This document shows, piece after piece, positions 1 through 9,175 of a DNA stretch of 64,000 nucleotides. Origin of the DNA: Arenibacter sp. F20364 (GTDB taxonomy: Bacteria; Bacteroidota; Bacteroidia; Flavobacteriales; Flavobacteriaceae); the NCBI RefSeq assembly GCF_023015905.1, contig NZ_JALKBD010000006.1, positions 62,001-126,000 on the forward strand, read 5' to 3'. How positions within the stretch are numbered: position 1 is the stretch's first letter; each line of letters opens with the position of its first letter. The notes beneath the pieces were generated by a model that saw only the letters and a program-made list of their open reading frames with translations, ran no database searches and had not been told where the DNA came from. Made by a program: the position numbers and the translations under genes.

Positions 1-345
1 TTTTAGATTGGTCTCAGGTGGTGGCATTATCTGGCCAGGATCTTCATTATAAATACGCTGCACCAGATTACTTTTGGAAGTCTTCCCTGGCACAATGGCA
101 TGACCGCCTTCTTTGAGCGCCGCCGTGGCACCTTCGTAAGTATCCAGGCGCAATTCCGCTTTTCTACTACTTGGGTCGGGACCGTGGCACAAATAACAAT
201 TCTGTACCAATATGGGTTTTACGTGAAAATTAAAATCGACCACTTTAGGTAAAGGTTCAGAGAACTGTTGTGATCTATCACAAGAAATTCCGAGAACACC
301 TAGGCTACAAAATAAGATCAGGACATTAATTCTACGCAAATACAT
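1..345 (-). CDS. Planctomycete-type cytochrome c lipoprotein (PSD1/DUF1549 type), 3' part missing
   Basis: Reading from ATG at 345 to the window edge gives 115 codons with no stop. The N-terminus is a lipoprotein leader with the lipobox ending GISC. About 30 residues later there is a CYLCHG haem c motif (CxxCH), and the segment ends in the QIMPPPET motif usual just after it. This layout is that of the planctomycete cytochrome c domain that opens large DUF1549/DUF1553 (PSD1) proteins. Those proteins often lie beside sulfatases and glycoside hydrolases in polysaccharide loci. The catalytic role of the family is not settled. Only the haem domain is visible, so the full family assignment is inferred. 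Confidence 0.75.
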   Translation of the reverse strand, partial: MYLRRINVLILFCSLGVLGISCDRSQQFSEPLPKVVDFNFHVKPILVQNCYLCHGPDPSSRKAELRLDTYEGATAALKEGGHAIVPGKTSKSNLVQRIYNEDPGQIMPPPETNLK

Positions 346-674
346 TGTCAAAATTTTATACTCATTGTCAAATATAAGCTTTCAAAATATTAATACCAAC
401 CATTAAAATTGCACGGATAGGTATAAATTGTGCCTTGAAAGTACAAAAAATAAGGGTTGGACGGAGCCACAACTTACCAATACCTCAACGAGGCTTTGCA
501 GAATAAGCGTGAGCCTGCTAAATTATTGTAAGCGCATCGGCAACCCCGAAAAGGGACTCTGTCGAAGTGACTACTATTGAGATTACCCCTTATCTGCTAA
601 TTGACAAAAGCTGTTGAAGCCAATTAAGTATTACTTGACCAGCCAACACCTTAAAAATGGATGAAGTTCCGCTG
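346..674. other. Intergenic region, no gene seen
   Basis: This 329-base stretch lies between the start of the cytochrome gene and the end of the HAD gene, both on the minus strand. No convincing reading frame is present. Around 549-572 is a short GACTCTGTCGAAGTGAC-like stretch that recalls the GTCGAAG core of flavobacterial extragenic repeats, also present near 15550. The promoter of the cytochrome gene must lie here, but no clear -7 box could be fixed. Confidence 0.5.
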
Positions 675-1319
675 TTAAAATAGAAGTTCTAGATCCACTA
701 TTTTATTAATAGAATGCTCCGCCTTGGGAACATCTCCAAAGCCATATTTGGCAAAAACAAAAGGGATTTGGTTCCCAATCGCCGCCGTATAATCTCCAAT
801 GGTATCCCCAATATAGATGGGTTTGGCGAGTTTGTTTCTTTCAATGACCATTTTTACATTTTCAGTCTTTGACAAGCCCGTATTGCCCGAACATTCAAAA
901 TCTTTGAAATAAGCACTTAAACCGTGAAATTCATAAAAGGCTTCTATATAGCCGGCCTGACAATTACTGACTATAAACAGATCATACTTTTTACCCAAGG
1001 TTTTCAAAGTTGCTTCCAATCCTTGGTACAATACCCCTCCGGACTCCTTAATGTCGTTCACCTCCTGTACATAGCAACTATTCATAACTTCAAATTGTTG
1101 CTCTTCGCTTAGATATGGAAATAGTTTCTTGCCTACCAAATCGTGCTGCATTCCCAAAATACCCTGTATATCTTCCTCGGAAATGGGGCTTTTAATACAA
1201 TCGAATCCATTCAAAGCTGTATGCCAGGCCTTAATACTCATGGGCATGGGGTCCCACAGAGTTCCATCCAGGTCAAAAATGATGTTTTCAATATTACCCC
1301 TTAAATCACTCAGAGCCAT
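675..1319 (-). CDS. HAD-superfamily phosphatase (beta-phosphoglucomutase / phosphoglycolate phosphatase type)
   Basis: The 214-residue protein has all HAD motifs: FDLDGT at residues 15-20 with the nucleophile Asp16 and acid Asp18, IVSN for motif II, a Lys before the last motif, and YIGDTIGD for motif IV. A helical cap between motifs I and II (about residues 25-95) is typical of subclass I HADs that act on small sugar phosphates. There is no signal peptide, so it is cytosolic. It is the last gene of the minus-strand operon that starts at 9175 and lies 28 bases after the Gfo/Idh gene. With that dehydrogenase and the DegT aminotransferase it matches the phosphatase of kanosamine cassettes (RifM or NtdB type). 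The sugar-phosphate substrate is inferred. Confidence 0.85.
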   Translation of the reverse strand: MALSDLRGNIENIIFDLDGTLWDPMPMSIKAWHTALNGFDCIKSPISEEDIQGILGMQHDLVGKKLFPYLSEEQQFEVMNSCYVQEVNDIKESGGVLYQGLEATLKTLGKKYDLFIVSNCQAGYIEAFYEFHGLSAYFKDFECSGNTGLSKTENVKMVIERNKLAKPIYIGDTIGDYTAAIGNQIPFVFAKYGFGDVPKAEHSINKIVDLELLF

Positions 1320-1347
1320 TTTTCAAAAGTTTTAAATAGTTCAGGTC

Positions 1348-2355
1348 CTAAATTAAGTCGACTACCTCACCTGTTTCGGCCGATTTATATGCCGCATCTA
1401 CAATGTCCAGCACCATTTGTCCTTCCGCGAGTCCCGGAACCGGTTGTTGCCTGGTTTTGATACAATCTACAAAATGCTCCATTTGACGGGTATAGATTAT
1501 TTGGTCGCAGTGATCTTCCCTTTTTGGAAGCTCTGGGACTGTGGTTACCGAACCTTCACCTTCTTTCATTTTTAAAAATGTAGGAAACAGATTAGCATAA
1601 CCCTTTGTGCCAAACAGGCTGGTACTGGCTTCTGGTCCGTCCATATGGGGGTGCCACCATCCACTTTCTACAAGGCTTTCCGTACCATTATCCCAAGTGA
1701 TGACCAAGATTGCAGTATCGTCCACATCATAGTCCCCAAATTCCGTAGAAATCCTAGCATATACTTTGGTTGGTTTTGGATCTCCCAAGATATACCTAAC
1801 AGCATCAATGGCATGTACCCCCATATCTGCCAATGCTCCGCCCCCTGCCAATTCCTTTTTGGTAAACCAGCCAGAGGGGCCCCAATTTTCGTGAATTCCG
1901 TAGCCTTTGGTCTTAAACACTCTTCCGATAGTTCCTGAATCTACGGTATCCTTTATATAACGGGTATCGGTATCAAAACGCCACATATGCCCCACCATCA
2001 CCAATTGGTTATGTTTTTTGGCCACCTCTGCAATTTGCCTACCCTCATCACCACTCATTCCCATGGGTTTTTCAAGAAAAACATCCTTTCCATTTTGCAA
2101 AAACGCTATGGCATAAGGGGCGTGAAACTGATTGGGTGTGCTAATAATTACAGCATCCAGATCATCTCTTTTTACAAGCGAAGATATATCGTTCAACGCC
2201 TCTTTTATGTTGTACTTAAGGGCGAACTTCTGGGCATTTTCTAGGTTTTTGGACACCACGGCCACAATTTCCACCCCATCTAGCGTTTGAAGTCCACGGG
2301 CGTGATAATCCGATATAAATCCTGCACCTATCAGGGCTATTTTTATTTTTTCCAT
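1348..2355 (-). CDS. Gfo/Idh/MocA-family NAD(P)-dependent sugar oxidoreductase
   Basis: This 335-residue cytosolic enzyme starts with a Rossmann motif (IALIGAGFIS, residues 6-15). It carries the family EKP motif with the catalytic Lys96, and a GGGALADMGVHAID stretch that places Asp177 and His181 in the active site. These residues mark enzymes that oxidise or reduce one hydroxyl of a sugar or cyclitol. The gene lies between the HAD and GDPD genes with gaps of 28 and 19 bases. Beside an AHBA-synthase-like DegT aminotransferase it would be the partner that makes or consumes the 3-keto sugar, as RifL or NtdC does. Which sugar and which direction cannot be read from sequence. Confidence 0.9.
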   Translation of the reverse strand: MEKIKIALIGAGFISDYHARGLQTLDGVEIVAVVSKNLENAQKFALKYNIKEALNDISSLVKRDDLDAVIISTPNQFHAPYAIAFLQNGKDVFLEKPMGMSGDEGRQIAEVAKKHNQLVMVGHMWRFDTDTRYIKDTVDSGTIGRVFKTKGYGIHENWGPSGWFTKKELAGGGALADMGVHAIDAVRYILGDPKPTKVYARISTEFGDYDVDDTAILVITWDNGTESLVESGWWHPHMDGPEASTSLFGTKGYANLFPTFLKMKEGEGSVTTVPELPKREDHCDQIIYTRQMEHFVDCIKTRQQPVPGLAEGQMVLDIVDAAYKSAETGEVVDLI

Positions 2356-2374
2356 TTTTTATCGATTACATATA

Positions 2375-3217
2375 TTACTGTGGCTTGACAGAAGAGCTTG
2401 AAGTGTGTTTTTCAAAAGCTTGGAGCATTGTTGATAACTTATCGGTCAGAATAAAATCGACCCCCGCATCCAACAATTCCTTTACACGACTTTCAGCTTC
2501 GGAATGAAAATAATTGATACCAATCCCATTTCCCTTAAGCTTTTTTACATCCGACAACATATTTTCATCGTCCCTACTGCTTTTTATTTGCAGAAATGCG
2601 AAGTCCTTTTCTATAGTTTCATTTATATATTCAGCGCGAGTGGATAAACGTTCCATATTGCACATCATAATGTTTGGGTTTACCTGCCTTACCCCTTCTG
2701 CAGCCTCATTTTCACAAGCAATTACAGCCTGATGGATCCTGTCAGCAGAAATCACGGCTTCTGCTGTTGCAGCACCCAAACGTTCATCCCCTTTTAAATG
2801 GATATTAAGCCAAATATTTCTGGGCATTATGTCCAGCGCCTCCTTTAAGGTAGGGACCCTTTCTTTTTTAAATTCTTTTGATTTCCATTTGCCAGCATCG
2901 AGTTTTTTTATTTTTTTCAGCCTAAGCTCTTTCACCAGTCCCCGCCCATTGGTGGTCCTATTAACCTTGTCATCGTGCATAATAACCAATTGATTGTCCT
3001 TGGTCATTTGAACATCAAGCTCGATCATCTGTGCCCCCAGCTTAATGGCTTCCTCAAATGCCGCCAAAGTGTTTTCCGGGTGGGTTTCATTGGCTCCCCT
3101 ATGGGCACAGATTCCTTTTTTAGGCATATTGTAAGATCCTGTATTTGTCAATGAATTTTGTGCAAAAGCATGGACTGGGCATACAAATAACAAAACAAGG
3201 ACTAGGATTATTTTCAT
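2375..3217 (-). CDS. Secreted glycerophosphodiester phosphodiesterase family protein
   Basis: A Sec signal peptide (about residues 1-19, ending HAFA) precedes a TIM-barrel GDPD domain. The family signature is clear: CAHRGANETHPENT with the catalytic His-Arg, then IELDVQMTKD with metal-binding Glu and Asp, then MHDD with the second His. The length of 280 residues is normal. Classical members cut glycerophosphodiesters to glycerol 3-phosphate, but many Bacteroidota GDPD proteins in PULs have unknown substrates. It sits inside the GH2/DegT operon, which hints at a sugar phosphodiester substituent on the glycan or simply phosphate scavenging. That link is inference. Confidence 0.88.
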   Translation of the reverse strand: MKIILVLVLLFVCPVHAFAQNSLTNTGSYNMPKKGICAHRGANETHPENTLAAFEEAIKLGAQMIELDVQMTKDNQLVIMHDDKVNRTTNGRGLVKELRLKKIKKLDAGKWKSKEFKKERVPTLKEALDIMPRNIWLNIHLKGDERLGAATAEAVISADRIHQAVIACENEAAEGVRQVNPNIMMCNMERLSTRAEYINETIEKDFAFLQIKSSRDDENMLSDVKKLKGNGIGINYFHSEAESRVKELLDAGVDFILTDKLSTMLQAFEKHTSSSSVKPQ

Positions 3218-3278
3218 CTATTTAAATATATCACTTTTTAAATGTTGGGCATACCAAGCTAGGCAGTGGATTAATCGC

Positions 3279-4562
3279 TTAGTCCATCAATTCCTCCGTA
3301 TGGGCATATATCTTCTTTATGGCTTCGGCTACTAAGTCCATATCCGCTTTTGTTCCCATCAATACCTTGTGGTGTACACAAACCGATTCCTCCTCAAAAA
3401 TACGTTCACAGACCGGTAATGAAAATCTTTTTGGATCTATGCCCTTCCAATAGGCATCACTTAATCTATGTCTGGCGGGTTTAGTGTGTGGCACATACAA
3501 TGAGCAATTATTTAAAGGCTCATAACATGCATCCACTATTATTCCCAATTCAGCCTCCAAAGCACTTCTAAATTTTTCGATGGGGAGGCCCTTAAATTCC
3601 TTTTTATTATATCTGAAGGCAAAATTGAAATATGCCTTTTTGGATTCCCGATCATCTCTCCTTAAAGGTGTTACCCCTGCTATTTCTTTTAACAGCGTAT
3701 TTAAGTATGCCCCATTGGCATCTCTGTTTGCATTCTGTTCTGGCAATCTTTTTAAGCCTTCTACCAGAATAGCGGCTTGAAATTCGGTAATCCGATAGTT
3801 CCCTGACTGAATAAAATTCCCGTCATCACCATAATCCCCTATCCCTTTGTCCGCACCAATCAACGAATCTCCTTCCGGTCTGCGACCAACATTTCTCAGG
3901 GCATCCATTTTTTCTGCCAAATCAGTGTCATCAGTAGTAACAGATCCACCTTCACCAGCAGTTAGGTGCTTTGACAATTGAAAGCTAAAACTACCTACAT
4001 TACCAATACTTCCGGCTTTTTTACCGTTCCATTCACCTCCGTGCTTGTGGGCACAATCCTCAATTACATAAAGATTATGTTTCTTGGCAATGTCCATAAC
4101 GGCATCCATATCGGCAAAGGCCCCATATAAATGAACCGGAATAATAGCCTTTGTTCTTGGAGTTATGGCTTTTTCTATTTCTTTTGGATCAATACACCAG
4201 GTATCCTCACAAATATCTACCAAGATGGGAGTAGCATTTACGTCGATTACGGTGGCCGCAGTAGCTTGCCAGGTTAGGCCTGGGACAATAACCTCATCGC
4301 CAACGCCTATACCCATTGCTTCTAGCGCAATTTGCATGGTTACAGTTCCGTTTACTACGCTTATGGCATGTTTCACACCTGTATATTCCGCAAATAGTTT
4401 ATTAAACTCCATTTCCTTTGGCCCATTATAGGACCAAACCCCGCTATTAAGTACCTCGATCAATGCAACTTCCTCTTCTTTTCCCCAAACCGGCCATTGA
4501 GGCCAAGGACTTTTAGTGACGTCGCGACAAGGTGTGCCGCCATTTATTGCCAAGATTTTCAT
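3279..4562 (-). CDS. DegT/DnrJ/EryC1/StrS aminotransferase, AHBA-synthase (RifK)-like
   Basis: This 427-residue PLP enzyme has the full fold-type I signature: PLP-phosphate segment VNGTVTMQIAL (residues 70-80), the pyridine-binding Asp169 in EDCAH, and Schiff-base Lys198 in SKHLTAGEGG. The opening with WPQWPVWG, the SGVWSYNG segment and the CAHKHGGEWNGK stretch resemble RifK and other AHBA synthases more than the nucleotide-sugar aminotransferases. Members transfer an amino group to a keto sugar or catalyse aromatising dehydration. The gene is in the operon with a Gfo/Idh dehydrogenase and a HAD phosphatase, the same trio as in kanosamine synthesis. Whether it builds an amino sugar or deaminates one released by the GH2 is open. 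It is cytosolic. Confidence 0.9.
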   Translation of the reverse strand: MKILAINGGTPCRDVTKSPWPQWPVWGKEEEVALIEVLNSGVWSYNGPKEMEFNKLFAEYTGVKHAISVVNGTVTMQIALEAMGIGVGDEVIVPGLTWQATAATVIDVNATPILVDICEDTWCIDPKEIEKAITPRTKAIIPVHLYGAFADMDAVMDIAKKHNLYVIEDCAHKHGGEWNGKKAGSIGNVGSFSFQLSKHLTAGEGGSVTTDDTDLAEKMDALRNVGRRPEGDSLIGADKGIGDYGDDGNFIQSGNYRITEFQAAILVEGLKRLPEQNANRDANGAYLNTLLKEIAGVTPLRRDDRESKKAYFNFAFRYNKKEFKGLPIEKFRSALEAELGIIVDACYEPLNNCSLYVPHTKPARHRLSDAYWKGIDPKRFSLPVCERIFEEESVCVHHKVLMGTKADMDLVAEAIKKIYAHTEELMD

Positions 4563-4610
4563 ATTTCCAATTGATTTTATCCCTTTATTTCCAATATTTC
4601 TTTCCCTAAG

Positions 4611-7184
4611 CTATTTCAAATTCCACCCCTCTACCTTCAACGCTGCCGCTGAAGTCCCTTCAAAATTTGCACAAACCATGCGTTCTTCCCCTGGGAGCAG
4701 GTTTATAAAATTATCTTCCCAGAATATGGGCAGTATAAGTTCTCCGGTATTTTCATCCACAACCTTAAGGTTGATCAAAAATGCGATATGGTCACTATTG
4801 TTCTTAAGTTCTACTTTAATATTCTGTTGTTCTCCATCCTGTTCAAAATAATGCGACTGCTCCAACTGGGATTTAGGCAGCTCATTCAACTGCTTAAAAT
4901 CTGCATATACCTTACTGGGGGTATGAAAAGCAAAGGGTCCCAAATCGGCCTCATAGTCCAACACTTCTTCTTTTGCGGAGAGCCAATAAAAATTATTGTT
5001 GATCTCCACGCCTCTCTTATCAAGTAGGCGAAGATCTACAAAATAGGTTGTTGTAAGCCTTGGCATTTCTCCCAATGCGAAAATAGATTTTGATGAATCC
5101 GGCGCCATATCAAAGGCAACCTTCTCCTCCAAAAGAATTTCCGACCCTAAGGAATAAACACGGATATGGGCCGTCAAATTTTCTACTGGAGTTATATGGT
5201 CATTAACAGCATAAATATGTTTATCCCCGTAATTATATATTAGGCTTAATGGCATACATGCCTTTTGTGTAGCATATAAGGCCGCGGTAGGGTTTAGATA
5301 ATAATCGTACAATTGCCAATACATCTTGGGCCATGCCGCGTTCAACATCCACTGGATAATACCTGTTGACCTCTTTTTATAAACCTGAAAAGCCTCGAAC
5401 ATAGGCCGCATAAGCTCATAATTCATGGCCTGGGCCTTTTTATCGAACTCCTCCAAAGAACTGGGAGCTCCATATTTTTCATCCATGGCCTTGGTAAACC
5501 TACTTAGATCGGCAAACTCATACCTTCCGCAATGAAAATTCCAGGCTTCCCCCATTGGCCACAATTGTTCTTGAGGAATCATTTTTTTAAGACTTTCCAA
5601 TTGGGGAATCTGAGCTCCGGGCCCAGTTTCCGTATTAAACCCATAGGCGCCACCAAATTTGGTGTCCGTAAACCAATAAACCGGGGCCGTATAGGCATAA
5701 GGACCCAACATTTTTACCCCGGAGGACCCACTTATCTCGCTTATAACATCCTCACTACCAATAACATGTTGATCACTGCCCACACCACCTGTAGAATTTA
5801 AATAGGGCCTTGTAGGATCATATTTGGCAAAAGTGTCAATATATTTTTGTTCCAATTCCGTAATCGGGACCTTGTCACTGGCAACGGTCCAAACAAAGAT
5901 GCTGGGGTGATTGCGCAGCCATATGACCTGATCCTCCCAGGCCTGGGCAACATGGGCTATATGCTCGGGCTTATATACTCCACCAAAACGCTCGTTGACG
6001 GGCACCCCCATATGGATCTCATGTTCCCAATGACAGCTCCAACCTACCATTAATAATATACCATGTTCATCGCAGAGGTCGTAGAGTTTGTGGTCTTTCC
6101 CCCAAAAACCTTCCAAACGAATACAGTTCAGATTCATTTGTTTTACGTACTTCACCTGCGCCTCAATGCTTTCGTCCGTATCCATCAAAAGCAAATCATC
6201 TGTCCATCCGGCCCCTTTTATCAATACCTTTTGTCCATTGACCTTATAACCGCGGTGAATTTCATCTAACCAATAATCCTCTATTTGTCGAATTCCAAAT
6301 CTCAGTTGCGTCCCATCCAAAACCTCTTCATTGGCCACAAATTTTAATTCCAGATCATAGAGATCGGGATTCCCCAAATTAATGGGCCACCACAATTTTG
6401 GCTCCTTAAAATTAAGACCCACAAAATCCTTACTATTAAAGGTGATCAGTTCATCACTATTTGCAGTAAGATTTATATTTTTCTTGAATACAATGTCTCC
6501 TATAGTTCCTACTAGATCTCCTGAAATTGCAGAATCCGAATAATTGATCAATTCCGCAGAAACGGTTACCTCCGCCTCTTTCAAGGTTTCAAGATTTACC
6601 TTGGTCTGTACAAAAGGATTTTCAATATGTACCCCGCCATGAAGATTTAAACTTACAGGTCTAAAAACACCCATATCCCCATCTGGAGGGGCAGGGTTCC
6701 AGTCTACGAAACCTATACTAAAATCGCCAGGTTGGGGAGGAATAACCTCAACGGCCAGGATATTGGATCCACTTTTAATAGATGCACTTACATCAAAAGA
6801 AGTAATGCGAAATGCCCCATCTATGGCAGTGGCATCGGCTATAAGCTGACCATTTAACCAAACATTGGCCTTATAGTTTATACCGTCAAATTTTAAACTG
6901 GCAAAATTATTAGCTTGTTCTGCAGTAAGTTTAAAGTTCGTGACATACCACCATGGCACTTTAAACAATTCTGTCTGGATGGACTTTAGATTCTCCCCAA
7001 AATAGGGGTTTTCGTATACCTTGTTGGCCACCAAAGTGCTCAAAACGGTTGAAGGCACTACGGTCGGAAACCAATTGTCGACAATTGCGGGCATGGTCGA
7101 GATTTCATTCCCCTTTTCCGAAACTTTATTTGAACTCTGGATTCTCCAATTATCCGATAACTTTATTTGGAAGGATTTATGCAT
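4611..7184 (-). CDS. Glycoside hydrolase family 2, exo-beta-glucosaminidase-like subgroup
   Basis: The 857-residue protein has the GH2 order: jelly-roll sugar-binding domain (about 40-185), Ig-like domain (190-300), TIM barrel (305-610) and C-terminal beta domains. The usual acid/base Asn-Glu is replaced by Ser-Asp (SD, Asp437 in WTVASDKVP), and the likely nucleophile is Glu519 in FNTETGPG. That exchange and the LEGFWG...DEHGILLMVGW segment (about 358-382) recall the exo-beta-D-glucosaminidase CsxA, which acts on amino-sugar chains. No signal peptide precedes the fold, and the upstream gene ends only 13 bases away, so it may be cytosolic. Neighbours are a symporter and DegT/Gfo-Idh enzymes, which fits cleavage of an imported amino-sugar oligomer. 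A beta-mannosidase-like activity is the alternative. Confidence 0.88.
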   Translation of the reverse strand: MHKSFQIKLSDNWRIQSSNKVSEKGNEISTMPAIVDNWFPTVVPSTVLSTLVANKVYENPYFGENLKSIQTELFKVPWWYVTNFKLTAEQANNFASLKFDGINYKANVWLNGQLIADATAIDGAFRITSFDVSASIKSGSNILAVEVIPPQPGDFSIGFVDWNPAPPDGDMGVFRPVSLNLHGGVHIENPFVQTKVNLETLKEAEVTVSAELINYSDSAISGDLVGTIGDIVFKKNINLTANSDELITFNSKDFVGLNFKEPKLWWPINLGNPDLYDLELKFVANEEVLDGTQLRFGIRQIEDYWLDEIHRGYKVNGQKVLIKGAGWTDDLLLMDTDESIEAQVKYVKQMNLNCIRLEGFWGKDHKLYDLCDEHGILLMVGWSCHWEHEIHMGVPVNERFGGVYKPEHIAHVAQAWEDQVIWLRNHPSIFVWTVASDKVPITELEQKYIDTFAKYDPTRPYLNSTGGVGSDQHVIGSEDVISEISGSSGVKMLGPYAYTAPVYWFTDTKFGGAYGFNTETGPGAQIPQLESLKKMIPQEQLWPMGEAWNFHCGRYEFADLSRFTKAMDEKYGAPSSLEEFDKKAQAMNYELMRPMFEAFQVYKKRSTGIIQWMLNAAWPKMYWQLYDYYLNPTAALYATQKACMPLSLIYNYGDKHIYAVNDHITPVENLTAHIRVYSLGSEILLEEKVAFDMAPDSSKSIFALGEMPRLTTTYFVDLRLLDKRGVEINNNFYWLSAKEEVLDYEADLGPFAFHTPSKVYADFKQLNELPKSQLEQSHYFEQDGEQQNIKVELKNNSDHIAFLINLKVVDENTGELILPIFWEDNFINLLPGEERMVCANFEGTSAAALKVEGWNLK

Positions 7185-7197
7185 TCTATATATTTTA

Positions 7198-7428
7198 TTA
7201 TTCCTTCTTAGCTTTCAATTTCTTAATGTTACTTTTTGCCCTCCACATCATTCCTCCACCAATAGATATTAGTATTATTCCGGCAACCATATCGGTCATA
7301 TGTTCTATAAAGGTTTCCGTATAGATCATTGCAAAAAGTACTATAACCCCAAAAGCCATTATAAAAAACCCAAGAGCATTATTGATTTGAGCAGCCTTTA
7401 AACGTGCGTTTATTTCATTTGTCTCCAT
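7198..7428 (-). CDS. Small two-helix inner-membrane protein
   Basis: The 76-residue product has two hydrophobic segments (about residues 20-36 and 45-62). A charged N-terminus and a Lys-rich tail (KKLKAKKE) would put both ends in the cytosol. I do not recognise a named family. The gene lies 13 bases before the GH2 start and 21 bases after the next small membrane gene, inside the symporter operon. This suggests an accessory role to the transporter. No catalytic residues are apparent. Confidence 0.7.
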   Translation of the reverse strand: METNEINARLKAAQINNALGFFIMAFGVIVLFAMIYTETFIEHMTDMVAGIILISIGGGMMWRAKSNIKKLKAKKE

Positions 7429-7449
7429 ACTTTTTTTTGATTAAGGGGG

Positions 7450-7665
7450 TTAAAAATGATTATAGATCGATGCCAAAATAACAAGAACGGCTATAGACCA
7501 TATTTTTAAATTGTTCCACCAATGCCGATCTTCCTTGGCTATACCCTCGTAAACATATTCAGTGGGAAGCAAAAGCACTAAAAAACCTATTAATGCATAT
7601 AAACCAAGAAATATCATTTTTGCAGTTTCTTGAGAAACTCCGGAAAGCCAGTCAAAATTGAACAT
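7450..7665 (-). CDS. Small membrane protein linked to sodium:solute symporter
   Basis: The 71-residue product starts MFNFDWLSGVSQETAK and has two hydrophobic segments (about residues 17-33 and 53-69) joined by a charged loop with RHWWNNLK. It begins one base after the stop of the SSS symporter gene, so the two are translationally linked. Tiny membrane proteins beside SSS transporters occur elsewhere in Bacteroidota, and a role as a transporter subunit is a reasonable inference. No family name is claimed. Confidence 0.7.
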   Translation of the reverse strand: MFNFDWLSGVSQETAKMIFLGLYALIGFLVLLLPTEYVYEGIAKEDRHWWNNLKIWSIAVLVILASIYNHF

Positions 7666-7666
7666 A

Positions 7667-9175
7667 TTACAGTTTTTTATTTTTTACCAAAATTTTAGAA
7701 CTAAACACCAAGCCTTGCAATTGCTCCTCTGTGTGTTTCTTGGTCAGCAAACTAACCGTTACATTTACTATAAAACCTAGTAGGAAAGACCACCAGGAAA
7801 TATAAAGAAAGGGGTCTTCTATAGTGAAGAATTGCTCTTTAAATACATTTAAGTATATCGCAAACCCAATTCCGATTACCAATGCGGAAAGTCCGCCCCA
7901 TTCCGTAGTTCGTTTCCAGAATATCCCCAATAGAAGAATGGCGAATATCGGTCCTTGGAAATAGGACATAAAGGTTTGTATGGCCACATAAATCCCGGGG
8001 AAATCACTGCTAATAGGGGAGGTAGCTACTCCTATAAGTAACAGTACCAAGGTCGTGATCTGCCCAACCCTTAAATAATGTTTGTCATCCGCCCCTTTTT
8101 TAATAAAAGGTTCATAGATATCTTTTGTAAACAAAGTGGCCGTTGAATTCAACAAGGAATCCACGCTGGACATAAGTCCAGCAAAAAATGCTGCGAACAT
8201 AAGTCCGACCAATCCCGGAGGCAGAATGGATTTGATCATCATTGGCAGTGCCTGATCACCGTCTAGCAATCCAGGGTGTACCACGACGGCCATAAGGCCT
8301 GGAAACAAAACCAGAATTGGAATAAACATTTTAAGGGCAGAACCGAATATCATACTGGCCTTTGCGTGCCATTCGTTTTTAGCGGTAAGGCAGCGCTGTA
8401 CAATAGATTGGTTACCTATCATATAAGCATTGGCCATAACAAAGGTTAAACCAAATAAAATTCCGGTCCAAGGAAAGGGAGATTTCGTATCCTGTGGTTG
8501 TATAATATCGAAATGGTTTCGATACTCGGGACCCATTGTAGCAATTTTATCTACCATATTATCCCAACCTCCCACTTCATAGAGACTCAGAAAAACTAAG
8601 GCAAAGCCTCCAATGAACATTATAACGAATTGGACCACATCGGTCATAATTACAGCGGTAATACCCCCAAAATAGGTATAGAGTCCAACTACTCCCGCAG
8701 TGGCAACAATGGATATCCATATGGGCCACCCCATAAGGACATTTAACAATACTGCACTGGCCCAAAAAAGAACTCCCAAATCCAAGGCAAAAAACAGGAT
8801 CCAGGTAACAGAAGCAATAGTCCTTACCTTTTGGTTATACCTTCTTCCAAGGTATTCAGGTATGGTATACATACCCCCACGCCAGAAATAAGGAATAAAA
8901 ATAAAGGCCGCCAACAACATGGCCGGAACAGAACCTACCCAATCAAAGTTGCCGACAGAAATACCATATCTATAGGCCTGACCGGAAACACCAACAAAAT
9001 CCAATGCCCCTATGTCCGATACGACGATAGACATACCGATAGCCCAAAAGGGCAGGCTTTTGCCTCCAAGAAAATAATCCTCCGAGCTATTGACAAATTT
9101 TTTGAAATACAGCCCCAGTAATAACATTCCTATTATATAAGCTATTACTATAAAATAATCTATCCCTGCTAACAT
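7667..9175 (-). CDS. Sodium:solute symporter (SSS family, SGLT-like)
   Basis: The 502-residue integral membrane protein shows 13 to 14 hydrophobic segments. SSS family signatures include the YFLGGKSLPFWAIG entry near residue 34 and the GGITAVIMTDVVQF core segment. Members import sugars, sialic acid, inositols or other organic solutes with Na+. It is the first gene of an eight-gene minus-strand operon and is divergent from susC, so it is the likely inner-membrane step after SusC/D uptake. Given the GH2 and DegT genes downstream, an amino-sugar or small oligosaccharide substrate is inferred. The start at 9175 leaves a hydrophobic first helix (YFIVIAYIIGMLLLG), as expected. Confidence 0.93.
   Translation of the reverse strand: MLAGIDYFIVIAYIIGMLLLGLYFKKFVNSSEDYFLGGKSLPFWAIGMSIVVSDIGALDFVGVSGQAYRYGISVGNFDWVGSVPAMLLAAFIFIPYFWRGGMYTIPEYLGRRYNQKVRTIASVTWILFFALDLGVLFWASAVLLNVLMGWPIWISIVATAGVVGLYTYFGGITAVIMTDVVQFVIMFIGGFALVFLSLYEVGGWDNMVDKIATMGPEYRNHFDIIQPQDTKSPFPWTGILFGLTFVMANAYMIGNQSIVQRCLTAKNEWHAKASMIFGSALKMFIPILVLFPGLMAVVVHPGLLDGDQALPMMIKSILPPGLVGLMFAAFFAGLMSSVDSLLNSTATLFTKDIYEPFIKKGADDKHYLRVGQITTLVLLLIGVATSPISSDFPGIYVAIQTFMSYFQGPIFAILLLGIFWKRTTEWGGLSALVIGIGFAIYLNVFKEQFFTIEDPFLYISWWSFLLGFIVNVTVSLLTKKHTEEQLQGLVFSSKILVKNKKL

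Noticed and set aside
924-1112. Plus-strand 62-codon frame inside the HAD gene
   Set aside because: It lies wholly opposite the HAD motifs on the minus strand and has no domain or upstream signal of its own.
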